A DNA stretch of 9,862 nt from an uncultured Woeseiaceae bacterium (GTDB lineage: Bacteria > Pseudomonadota > Gammaproteobacteria > Steroidobacterales > Woeseiaceae). Each line of letters begins with the position of its first letter. The stretch's first letter is position 1. Below the pieces are notes generated by a model. The model was not told the origin of the DNA. It made no database searches and worked only from the letters and a program-made list of their open reading frames with translations. The DNA lies in assembly GCA_945787435.1 (NCBI GenBank), contig CALZHX010000149.1, positions 1 to 9,862 on the forward strand, written 5' to 3'. Made by a program: the position numbers and the translations under genes. Below are positions 1-6,974 of the stretch, in pieces.

Positions 1-1
1 C

Positions 2-268
2 ATCAGTGATATTGGTACGGTCGATGGCGGCGTTACGGTACCTTATGTCGTGTTGAACGGCATCGTCAAAGGCGATGTATTCGCTGGCAAACGCGTGGAA
101 CTAGGACCGACCGCGCGGGTCATTGGTAATGTGTATTACAATCTGATCGAGATGGCGATTGGCGCCGAGATTAACGGCAAGCTGGTACACCAGCCGGAAG
201 GTCAGGTACCGTTACTCGAACAGACGAGCCACATCGATGAATCGGCCGCAGTCGCTGCCGAATCGTAA
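2..268 (+). CDS. Bactofilin (polymer-forming cytoskeletal protein), 3' part
   Basis: This is the C-terminal 88 codons of a gene that begins left of the window; the frame is open from base 2 and ends at TAA 266-268. The residues form short repeating beta-strand turns with spaced glycines and hydrophobics (for example VLNGIVKGDVFAGKRVEL and ARVIGNVYYN), the pattern of the bactofilin (DUF583) right-handed beta-helix. The repeats give way to a polar, disordered-looking tail rich in E, S and A after about the last 25 residues, also typical. Bactofilins polymerise without nucleotide into filaments at the inner membrane and often help place wall enzymes. The GTG at 50 lies inside the helix core and is not the real start. 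The stop is 24 nt before erpA, so co-transcription is likely. The family call is firm; the specific role is not visible. Confidence 0.85.
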   Translation: MSDIGTVDGGVTVPYVVLNGIVKGDVFAGKRVELGPTARVIGNVYYNLIEMAIGAEINGKLVHQPEGQVPLLEQTSHIDESAAVAAES

Positions 269-292
269 AAGGACAGAAGCAGGCTTCAAGAT

Positions 293-652
293 ATGCAGAC
301 AGATGTAACAGCACCAGCACCGCCGCCACCCGTAGTGTTCACCGATGCTGCGGCGACCAAGGTCGGCGAGCTCATCGAGGAAGAACAGAACCCGGAGCTG
401 ATGCTCAGGGTTTTCATTTCCGGTGGGGGCTGCTCCGGGTTTCAATACGGATTCACGTTTGACGAGAATGTCGAGGACGGTGATAGCGAAGTTGTAAACC
501 AAGGCGTAAAGCTTGTGATCGATCCGATGAGTGTTCAGTATCTAATGGGCGCAGAAATTGATTACAAGGAAGACCTGCAGGGTGCGCAATTCATCATTCG
601 CAACCCGAACGCGACAACAACCTGCGGTTGTGGATCGTCCTTCTCGACCTGA
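293..652 (+). CDS. erpA: Iron-sulfur cluster insertion protein ErpA (A-type carrier)
   Basis: This 119-residue A-type carrier (HesB/IscA/ErpA family) passes Fe-S clusters from the assembly scaffold to target apoproteins in the cytoplasm; in E. coli ErpA is needed for isoprenoid synthesis enzymes. The three cluster-ligand cysteines are all present: Cys47 in GGGCSGFQYGF, and Cys111 and Cys113 in TTCGCGSSF near the C-terminus. The motif VIDPMSVQYLMGAEIDY at about 75-91 is characteristic of ErpA. The first 15 residues are a proline/alanine-rich extension (APAPPPPVV), and total length is close to the usual 110-120. ATG 293 has only a weak GCAGG ribosome site 9 nt ahead; a better AAAAGGA at 267-273 is too far away. 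It follows the bactofilin gene by 24 nt, and its last 23 nt overlap the proposed ppx start. Confidence 0.95.
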   Translation: MQTDVTAPAPPPPVVFTDAAATKVGELIEEEQNPELMLRVFISGGGCSGFQYGFTFDENVEDGDSEVVNQGVKLVIDPMSVQYLMGAEIDYKEDLQGAQFIIRNPNATTTCGCGSSFST

Positions 653-2144
653 TACGTCACCTGAGGTCATCGCCGCGGTTGACCTCGGATCCAACAGTTT
701 TCACATGATCGTTGGTGAGCTGCGTCACGGGCAGCTCATCATCATCGATCGAATTCGCGAAACCGTACGCCTCGCAGAGGGACTGTCAAATAGTGGCGAT
801 CTTTCGCCGGATGCACGGGCGCGGGCAATCGATTGCCTGTCGCGATTCGGAGAGCGGCTGCGCGATATGCGCGCAGGAAGCGTGCGTGCGGCAGGAACAA
901 GCACGATTCGTCGGGCGCGTGAAGATACCGGCTTCATGGCAGAGGCGGAGTCGGCGCTCGGACATCCGATCGACGTCATCTCGGGCCTGGAAGAGGCCCG
1001 CCTGATATACAACGGCGTTGCGCAGAGCCTGCCGCCGCAGGATGGCCTGCGTCTCGTTCTCGACATCGGTGGCGGCAGCACCGAGTTGATACTGGGGCAG
1101 GGCGCCGAACCACGGGCACTCGAAAGCGTCCACCTGGGTTGTGTGTCGATGACCGAACGTTTCTTCAGTGACGGCGAGATTACTGAGAAAGCATTCGGGA
1201 AAGCCCGGGTCGCAGCGCGTCTCGAACTCCGGCCTGTCAAAGCGTTTTTCCGCGGCGCGGAGCAGATCGAGTCTATCGGCACGTCAGGGACGATTCGCTC
1301 AACCGAGCGAGTCGCGAGCGAACTCGGAATTATTGACTCACACGCCCTGACTCCCGATGCACTCGAAAAAATCATTGCCAGGGTCATTGCCTGTAGGTCG
1401 ATCAATGAGCTGTCCCTGCCGGGCTTGTCGGAGCGTCGCGCACAGGTTTGGCCAGGCGGTCTTGCGATCCTGGCCGAGTTATTGAGCGTGTTGCGAGTCG
1501 CCGAGCTCAAGGTCTCGGATGGCGCCTTGCGCGAGGGCCTGCTTTACGACTTGCTCGGCCGGCTCACACATGAAGATGCGCGCGAGCGCAGCGTGCAAGC
1601 CATGGCGACGCGCTACAACGTCGATACCGGTCAATCGCGCCGCGTGGCGGGTACGGCGGTACTCCTGTTGGAGCAGTGCAGAGAAAAGTGGCACATCGAA
1701 TCGGCCCTGTTTGGCACTATGCTCGAATGGTCCGCACGATTGCACGAGATCGGTCTCGATATCTCCCACGACGGTTTCGAAAGGCACGGTGCCTACATCG
1801 CTGCCAATGCCGATCTGCCAGGATTCCCGCGCGCCGAGCAGCGATTTCTTGCATTTCTGATCGGCAGTCAGCGTCATGAGATCGACGACAGGGCGCAGAA
1901 TATATTGCCGCAGGTCTGGCGCGAGCCATCACTGCGCCTTGCGGTGTTATTGCGACTGGCAGTTCTGATGAACAGAAGCCGCAGTGCTGTTGAGGTTCCC
2001 GCCGTCACAATTTCGGTAAGCGAGGATTCGGTGCACCTGTCTTTCGATTCGTCCTGGCTTGCGGCCAATCCGTTGACGGCTGCAGACCTCGAGCGTGAAG
2101 TCGGCTGTCTGAAAGCAGTGGGGTACAGCCTGACGTTTAGTTAG
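630..2144 (+). CDS. ppx: Exopolyphosphatase (Ppx/GppA family)
   Basis: Ppx removes terminal phosphates from polyphosphate; the related GppA also hydrolyses pppGpp. From GTG 630 the protein has 504 residues, near the E. coli length of about 513. The ASKHA-fold motifs are clear: phosphate-1 AAVDLGSNSFHMIV at 15-28, the catalytic-glutamate region SGLEEARLIY at 118-127, phosphate-2 VLDIGGGSTELIL at 143-155, and SIGTSGTIRS at 215-224. The C-terminal HD-like part includes LHEIGLDISHDGFERH at 371-386. The frame is open upstream to TTG 558, and GTG 582 has an AAGGA 11 nt ahead. I chose GTG 630 because it leaves 14 residues before AAVDLG, as I recall for E. coli Ppx, and puts the glutamate at 121 as there. 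GTG 630 has no visible ribosome site, so coupling to erpA translation is likely. Ppx is preferred over GppA because of the long C-terminal domain and the nearby ppk. Confidence 0.92.
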   Translation: MDRPSRPDTSPEVIAAVDLGSNSFHMIVGELRHGQLIIIDRIRETVRLAEGLSNSGDLSPDARARAIDCLSRFGERLRDMRAGSVRAAGTSTIRRAREDTGFMAEAESALGHPIDVISGLEEARLIYNGVAQSLPPQDGLRLVLDIGGGSTELILGQGAEPRALESVHLGCVSMTERFFSDGEITEKAFGKARVAARLELRPVKAFFRGAEQIESIGTSGTIRSTERVASELGIIDSHALTPDALEKIIARVIACRSINELSLPGLSERRAQVWPGGLAILAELLSVLRVAELKVSDGALREGLLYDLLGRLTHEDARERSVQAMATRYNVDTGQSRRVAGTAVLLLEQCREKWHIESALFGTMLEWSARLHEIGLDISHDGFERHGAYIAANADLPGFPRAEQRFLAFLIGSQRHEIDDRAQNILPQVWREPSLRLAVLLRLAVLMNRSRSAVEVPAVTISVSEDSVHLSFDSSWLAANPLTAADLEREVGCLKAVGYSLTFS

Positions 2145-4215
2145 GCAATGCCAGCTGCTCGAGAAATACGTCCTGTGCAGAAATGCGCTCTTCATCTACT
2201 GCCGGGGAGAGACGTTCGTAACTGCCGTCGCCATGCAGCACCCAGGCCTGGCAATTGTCCGACAGGAACAGTTCCAGGTCGGCACGAATCTGGTCCTTCA
2301 TCGCCTTCTGTCGAATCTCGAAACAGGATTCGTTGCGGCGCAGAAGATTGCGCTCCATCCAGTCGGCACTCGCGCAATAGAACTCTTCATCGTCGTCGTT
2401 GAGGAAATAGTAGACGCGCGAGTGCTCGAGGAATCGTCCGACAATTGATCGCACGTGAATGTTCTCGGATAGTCCCGGCACGCCAGGGCGCAGGGAACAA
2501 ATGCCGCGCACGATCAGGTCGATCTTGACGCCAGCCTGGGATGCCTCGTACAGCGCATCGATCATGCCCTGCTCGTTGAGTGAGTTGATCTTGGCGATGA
2601 TGCGCGCTTTCTTACCATCGCGCGCGTTTTGTGCCTCGCGTTCAATTTTCTCCAGAAGAGACGAGTAAAGATTGAACGGTGCCGCCATCATCCGCGACAT
2701 GTCGCTTGATTCGGTGAGGCTCGTCAACTGCATGAATAGCTGGTGGACATCTTCTCCGAGGCGCCGGCTGCTGCTCATATAGCCGTAGTCGGTATACACG
2801 CGTGTCGTAGCGTGATGGTAATTTCCGGTGCCGAGGTGTACATAGCGGACGAGTTTGTCTGACTCCCTGCGCACAACAAGCGTCATTTTGGCATGCGTCT
2901 TGTAGCCGACCAGGCCATATACAACGTGCGCACCGGCCTCCTGCAGGCGGTTCGCAAGAGCAATATTCGCCGCCTCGTCAAACCGTGCCATGAGCTCGAT
3001 AATGACCGTGACTTCTTTGCCGGAGCGTGCTGCATGCACGAGATGATCCACGATCGGAGATTCGGCCCCGGTTCGATAGAGAGTAATTTTTATCGCGAGC
3101 ACATCGGAGTCACTCGACGCAGTCTTTATGAAATCGATGGTTGGCGCAAACGACTGATACGGGTGGTGCAGCAGCACATTTTTCTTCGCAAGCAAGTCAA
3201 AGATGTTCTCTTTGGTCAGGAGTTCTTCTGGCAGCCCCTGCGCAAATGGCGGGTACAGAAGTTCCCAGCTATCCTCGATCTCGCACACGGTCGCGAGGCG
3301 ATTCAGGTTCACCGGGCCGTCGACGAGATATGTATCGTGCTCAGCAAGACCGAAGTTCTCAAGGAGGAACTCCTGCAGATCCGGCGGACACTCGTGACTG
3401 ACCTCGAGACGCACGGCCGCGCCGTGGCGGCTGGCGGCCAGCTGACCTTCGAGAGCATGCGCCAGGTCGCCGATCTCTTCGTCATCAACATAGAGATTTG
3501 AATTGCGCGTTACGCGAAACTGGTAGCAGCCTCCCACACTCAGTCCCGGGAAGAGCGTGGCGACGTGTACGCGGATAATCGACGACAAAAAGACATAGTT
3601 ATGCCGTCCCGGTGTGCTGAGATGTTCCGGCAGGCGGATGATGCGCGGCAGAGATCGCGGTGCCTGCACCATGGCTTGATGACGCCGCCGGCCGAACGCG
3701 TCTTTGCCACGCAACCTGACGATAAAATTGAGGCTCTTGTTCAATACGCGCGGGAACGGTCGCGACGGATCGAAAGTGAGCGGCGTGAGCACTGGCACCA
3801 CTTGTTCGAGAAAATACTCTTGCAGCCATTCGGCTTGCTCGGCGTTCCATTCTTCGCTCTGCAAGAACTGCACCCCGGCCTTGGTCAATTCCGGAAACAA
3901 CACATTGTTCAGCAATTCGTACTGCTGTCTGACGATGCCGAGCATGCTGTGGCGGATAGCATCGAAGATCTGTTGTGCCGAGAGTTTCTCCGGGCCCTGC
4001 GCCGGCGCGCCAAGCTCGATACGCTGTTTTAGCGCAGCGACCCGTATCTCGAAGAACTCATCGAGATTGGTGCAGGTGATACACAGGAATCTAAGTCGTT
4101 CGAGAAGAGGAACATTCTCGTCCAGAGCCTGGGCCAACACGCGCTTGTTGAACTCAAGCTGGCTGAGTTCACGATTGATATACAGGTCAGCAGGAGGGAG
4201 TGCGGGCGCGTCCAA
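2137..4215 (-). CDS. ppk1: Polyphosphate kinase 1 (PPK1)
   Basis: PPK1 reversibly transfers the gamma phosphate of ATP to growing polyphosphate at the membrane. The 692 residues match the family length of about 690. The N-terminal domain starts LYINRELSQLEFNKRVL at about 11-27 with CTNLDEFFEIRVA at 48-60. The two phospholipase-D-like catalytic domains follow, with LAIKITLYRTG at 373-383 and RFDEAANI at 411-418. His441 in YKTHAK aligns with the autophosphorylated histidine, His460 is in YVHLGTGNY, and His598 in GRFLEHSRVYYF is the second conserved histidine. ASADWMERN at 615-623 is also diagnostic. The start is TTG at 4215; the frame stays open to a stop near 4289 but offers no ATG or GTG there, and the predicted promoter at 4244-4252 would exclude the upstream CTG. 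The gene lies 73 nt downstream of anmK on the same strand and shares its last 8 bp with the end of ppx. Confidence 0.96.
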   Translation of the reverse strand: MDAPALPPADLYINRELSQLEFNKRVLAQALDENVPLLERLRFLCITCTNLDEFFEIRVAALKQRIELGAPAQGPEKLSAQQIFDAIRHSMLGIVRQQYELLNNVLFPELTKAGVQFLQSEEWNAEQAEWLQEYFLEQVVPVLTPLTFDPSRPFPRVLNKSLNFIVRLRGKDAFGRRRHQAMVQAPRSLPRIIRLPEHLSTPGRHNYVFLSSIIRVHVATLFPGLSVGGCYQFRVTRNSNLYVDDEEIGDLAHALEGQLAASRHGAAVRLEVSHECPPDLQEFLLENFGLAEHDTYLVDGPVNLNRLATVCEIEDSWELLYPPFAQGLPEELLTKENIFDLLAKKNVLLHHPYQSFAPTIDFIKTASSDSDVLAIKITLYRTGAESPIVDHLVHAARSGKEVTVIIELMARFDEAANIALANRLQEAGAHVVYGLVGYKTHAKMTLVVRRESDKLVRYVHLGTGNYHHATTRVYTDYGYMSSSRRLGEDVHQLFMQLTSLTESSDMSRMMAAPFNLYSSLLEKIEREAQNARDGKKARIIAKINSLNEQGMIDALYEASQAGVKIDLIVRGICSLRPGVPGLSENIHVRSIVGRFLEHSRVYYFLNDDDEEFYCASADWMERNLLRRNESCFEIRQKAMKDQIRADLELFLSDNCQAWVLHGDGSYERLSPAVDEERISAQDVFLEQLALPN

Positions 4216-4243
4216 CGAATCTGTCTCGAAATGGCGGTCGGCC

Positions 4244-4252
4244 AGTATAGCA
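4244..4252 (-). promoter_or_regulatory. Putative extended -10 promoter for ppk
   Basis: Read on the minus strand, this is TGCTATACT, an extended -10 (TGn followed by TATACT, 5 of 6 to consensus). I see no good -35 at 16-18 nt upstream, which is common for extended -10 promoters. Transcription would begin near 4237, leaving a leader of about 22 nt before the TTG start. It would give ppk its own promoter in the 73-nt gap after anmK, in addition to read-through from the M23-anmK unit. This is sequence-only evidence. Confidence 0.4.
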
Positions 4253-4288
4253 ATGACCGTGTTGCGATATGCTTACGAAGTCCTCAGT

Positions 4289-5395
4289 TCAGGGCGCTTT
4301 ATGGGTCACTCCAAGAACGGTCGCATGCCGTGCCCCGGTTACACTCGGGAGATTGCCGGATTGACCGCTCGTCGTGCGCATTGCAAGCCAGGCGAATGCA
4401 GCCGCCTCGACCCAGTCCGGATCGAGGCCGGCAATCGCTGTCGATGCGATGTTCATGCCGGGCAAGGTCGCCTGCAGTCGCTGCATGAGGTCGCGATTGT
4501 GCACGCCGCCGCCGCAAACAAGAACTTCGTTTGCATCCGGGGCCGCAGCTCTTATCGCCTCGGCGATGCTGTCGGCCGTTAGCTGGCAAAGCGTCGCCTG
4601 GACGTCAGCGGGGTCGTATTGGCTGGCAGATGCTTCATCCAGCCAGTCGAGGTTGAAGTACTCAAAGCCGGTGCTTTTTGGTGCAGCGGCCGCGAAATAG
4701 GCATCGCCCGTCAGCCGCGAAAGCAGGTCGCCTGCTACGGACCCTGACGCGCTCCAGTCCCCGTTTGCATCGTAAGGGCTGTGCAAATGCTTCAATGCCC
4801 ACGCGTCCAGAAGAGTGTTGCCCGGACCCGTATCAAACCCTGTAGTTTCCCGGTCATCGGCGTGTAACACCGTGATATTGGCAATACCGCCAATGTTCAG
4901 GACGATGCGTGTCATCTCCCCGTTCCTGAATAGCCACTCGTGGAACGCGGGCGCGAGAGGGGCGCCTTGCCCGCCCAGTTCAATATCGGCACGACGAAAA
5001 TCGGCGATCGTTGTAATACCGGTGCCTTCGGCGATGAGGTTTGCATCGCCTATCTGTAGCGAAAACGGCTCAGTTGAATCCGGCTCGTGTCGCAGCGTCT
5101 GCCCATGACTGCCAATCGCGGCGATCTCCGACGGTTTGATCTTCGCAAGGGCAAGCAACGCTCGCGTTGCATCGCGAAAACACAGACCGACATCATGATG
5201 CAGATCCAGGACATCATCGCAGGAGCGCAGGCTGGCATCGGACCTCGACGCAAGCAGGCGCTGCCTGAGGTCGTCGGGATAGTCTTGCTGGAGCGTCTGC
5301 AGTATGTCGAGACCCGAATCTGCAAATCGCACCAGCGCCGCATCGATGCCATCCATGCTCGTGCCAGACATGAGGCCGATATACAGGTTACTCAC
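4289..5395 (-). CDS. anmK: Anhydro-N-acetylmuramic acid kinase AnmK
   Basis: AnmK opens the 1,6-anhydro ring of anhydro-MurNAc and phosphorylates it to MurNAc-6-phosphate in the cytoplasm, a step in peptidoglycan recycling. The 368 residues match the family (about 363-369). Visible motifs are the N-terminal phosphate loop GLMSGTSMDGIDAAL at 7-21, GSHGQTLRHEP at 96-105, substrate-side DFRRADIELGGQGAPLAP at 132-149, NIGGIANIT at 167-175, and FDTGPGNTLLDAW at 187-199 whose Asp188 aligns with the catalytic base. The C-terminal nucleotide motif is VCGGGVHN at 293-300. The start is GTG 5395, placing MSGTS at the usual distance. It lies 14 nt after the M23 peptidase stop, so the two are surely one transcript. 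No clear ribosome site precedes it, suggesting translational coupling. Confidence 0.96.
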   Translation of the reverse strand: MSNLYIGLMSGTSMDGIDAALVRFADSGLDILQTLQQDYPDDLRQRLLASRSDASLRSCDDVLDLHHDVGLCFRDATRALLALAKIKPSEIAAIGSHGQTLRHEPDSTEPFSLQIGDANLIAEGTGITTIADFRRADIELGGQGAPLAPAFHEWLFRNGEMTRIVLNIGGIANITVLHADDRETTGFDTGPGNTLLDAWALKHLHSPYDANGDWSASGSVAGDLLSRLTGDAYFAAAAPKSTGFEYFNLDWLDEASASQYDPADVQATLCQLTADSIAEAIRAAAPDANEVLVCGGGVHNRDLMQRLQATLPGMNIASTAIAGLDPDWVEAAAFAWLAMRTTSGQSGNLPSVTGARHATVLGVTHKAP

Positions 5396-5409
5396 GGGTG
5401 ATGTCGCAA

Positions 5410-6798
5410 CTATTTGTTTTCGTTTTGCGCGATCGTGGCGAGCTGAGTGTTCTTGAATCTCTCAAGTTCCTCGAGTATGGGTCCGGCAGCAGCGAGGAAC
5501 TGCTTGCGATACTCGTCAGCAATGGGATCGGCCTGTGGCAGTTTTACGGTCCTCGGATTCCTGTGGACTCCATTCAACCGATACTCATAGTGAAGGTGAA
5601 CTCCGGTAACAAGGCCCGTCTTCCCGACATAGCCAATGGTCTGTCCCTGCCTGACACGCGATCCCGTACGTGCACTGGCGGCGAATTTCGACATATGCGC
5701 ATAGAGCGTCGTGATGTTGCCACCATGCTGAAGTATGACGACATTGCCGTATCCCGATTTTACGCCGCGAAATATTACCTTGCCGTCACCCGAAGCCTTG
5801 ATAGGTGTGCCACGCGGGGCCGCGTAATCAACTCCGCGATGCGGTCGCACGGTCTTGAGCACTGGATGCCGTCGATTGGGGTTGAACGATGAACTGACCC
5901 GGAAGTCGACCGGCGACCGCAGGAACGCTTTGCGAACGCTGTCACCTTCGGGTGTGAAATAGTCAGTCCGACCCGCGCTGTCGATAAATCGAATGGCCCG
6001 ATGCGTCCGGCCGTCATTATTGAACTCGGCTACCACGACCTGGCCGTCGGTGACGAATTCTCCGTCCTGCCAGATCTCTTCCCATTGCACGTAGTAGTTG
6101 TCACCGCTGCGAATATCCAGGACGAAGTCGACATCCCAGGCGAATATTCCGGCGATGTTCATGACAAGCTTGTCGGACAATCCAGCGGCCGTCGCGCTCT
6201 CGAAAAGCGAGTTCTGGATGACGCCATGGGCCATGCGCTTACGAATCTCGATAGGACGGTCGATGATCGCCGCGCTGAATCCGGATTCCTGACGGTCGAC
6301 CTTGAGCGCGCTCGTCAGGTTAAGTGCTGAATACCGGCTGACGAGCGTGCCCTCGTCGTGAGTGATTTCGCATATATCCCCCGGCCGGATCTTGCGGAAC
6401 TGCTTGCCGGCTTCTTCGAGTCGTGCGATCTGGGCGAGGTGGCTGATATCCAGCTGATGGCTGCGAAACAATTGATCCAGCGTATCGCCTCTGCGAATCG
6501 TGAGTGTCAGTGTCTGGTACTCGGGCTCGGGCGCGAGGACCAGCGGAACTTCGGTAAAGACGGCAGTTGCGGCAGCCGCAACTTCGGCGCCCGGAGTGGC
6601 GGCCATTGTCGGTGTTGCGGACCGCATTGCGGACGGCACCGATGTTGCGTCGGAGAGATCGATCGTACTGATGAGTGCGAGACCCAGAAGCGGGAGGCCC
6701 AGTCCGACCACAAACCATTGCAGGGCCCGGGATTTTCTGGGCGAATTCGCAGCCGGTGGCTTGTAGTCGTGCAGCAGTGGACTTACTGGGCGATGCAA
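5410..6798 (-). CDS. mepM: Membrane-anchored LytM/M23 endopeptidase, MepM-like
   Basis: This is a peptidoglycan endopeptidase of 462 residues, built like E. coli MepM (about 440). Residues 1-25 are cytoplasmic and basic, about 26-46 (LQWFVVGLGLPLLGLALIST) is one membrane span, and about 47-92 is a low-complexity A/T/P linker. A LysM/OapA-like region follows (TLTIRRGDTLDQLF, about 98-111, to IRPGDICEI, about 137-145). The zinc peptidase domain is about 295-420. All active-site residues are present: His320 and Asp324 (HRGVD), His367 (YAHMS), His401 and His403 (VHLHYEY), so the enzyme should be active and not an EnvC/NlpD-type regulator. The start is TTG 6798 with GGGGA about 9 nt ahead; the frame is closed by a stop near 6832. 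Such enzymes cut D-Ala-mDAP crosslinks in the periplasm. It heads the unit with anmK, which recycles a product of wall turnover. Confidence 0.9.
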   Translation of the reverse strand: MHRPVSPLLHDYKPPAANSPRKSRALQWFVVGLGLPLLGLALISTIDLSDATSVPSAMRSATPTMAATPGAEVAAAATAVFTEVPLVLAPEPEYQTLTLTIRRGDTLDQLFRSHQLDISHLAQIARLEEAGKQFRKIRPGDICEITHDEGTLVSRYSALNLTSALKVDRQESGFSAAIIDRPIEIRKRMAHGVIQNSLFESATAAGLSDKLVMNIAGIFAWDVDFVLDIRSGDNYYVQWEEIWQDGEFVTDGQVVVAEFNNDGRTHRAIRFIDSAGRTDYFTPEGDSVRKAFLRSPVDFRVSSSFNPNRRHPVLKTVRPHRGVDYAAPRGTPIKASGDGKVIFRGVKSGYGNVVILQHGGNITTLYAHMSKFAASARTGSRVRQGQTIGYVGKTGLVTGVHLHYEYRLNGVHRNPRTVKLPQADPIADEYRKQFLAAAGPILEELERFKNTQLATIAQNENK

Positions 6799-6828
6799 GT
6801 CTGCGTCCCCGCGGTTTGAGATGCCGCT

Positions 6829-6857
6829 ACTCTACCGCGGCCTTTCGAGGAGGTCAA
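6829..6857 (-). promoter_or_regulatory. Putative sigma70 promoter for the M23-anmK(-ppk) unit
   Basis: On the minus strand a TTGACC -35 (6852-6857, 5 of 6) is separated by exactly 17 nt from a TAGAGT -10 (6829-6834, 4 of 6). Transcription would start near 6822, giving a leader of about 24 nt before TTG 6798, which supports that start codon. It sits in the 176-bp divergent region shared with tyrS. Confidence 0.5.
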
Positions 6858-6915
6858 AGAAAAGTGTTATAAGTCATGGTGTTAAATCATATTGCTACGA
6901 ATTGCCATATGTGGG

Positions 6916-6944
6916 CTTTCATCAAAGCCTGAGAATGCTACAGT
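6916..6944 (+). promoter_or_regulatory. Possible tyrS promoter
   Basis: An extended -10, TGCTACAGT, lies at 6936-6944 with a poor -35 (CTTTCA, 6916-6921) 17 nt away. The start would be near 6951, about 24 nt before ATG 6975. Other A/T-rich stretches at 6868-6892 could also serve as a -10, so the choice is uncertain. I found no T-box (no TGGNACCGCG-like element) or other riboswitch in the gap 6840-6974. Confidence 0.3.
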
Positions 6945-6974
6945 TCCGCTCTCAAGGAGCCCTGACACGACGTC

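Noticed and set aside
725..1510. 261-codon open frame antisense to ppx
   Set aside because: It is low-complexity in Arg and Ser with no recognisable motif, and lies wholly inside a gene with full family motifs; it reflects codon bias on the other strand.
2893..4582. Long plus-strand open frames across ppk and the start of anmK (202 and 292 codons)
   Set aside because: They run antisense through conserved PPK1 and AnmK domains and show no domain of their own.
6876..6932. 18-codon open frame (ATG to TGA) upstream of tyrS as a possible leader peptide
   Set aside because: It has no tyrosine codon, no well-placed ribosome site and no attenuator hairpin with a U-run; the predicted tyrS start site would also lie downstream of it.
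6840..6974. T-box or other riboswitch ahead of tyrS
   Set aside because: There is no T-box consensus, specifier loop or terminator, and T-box control of tyrS is a feature of Gram-positive bacteria.
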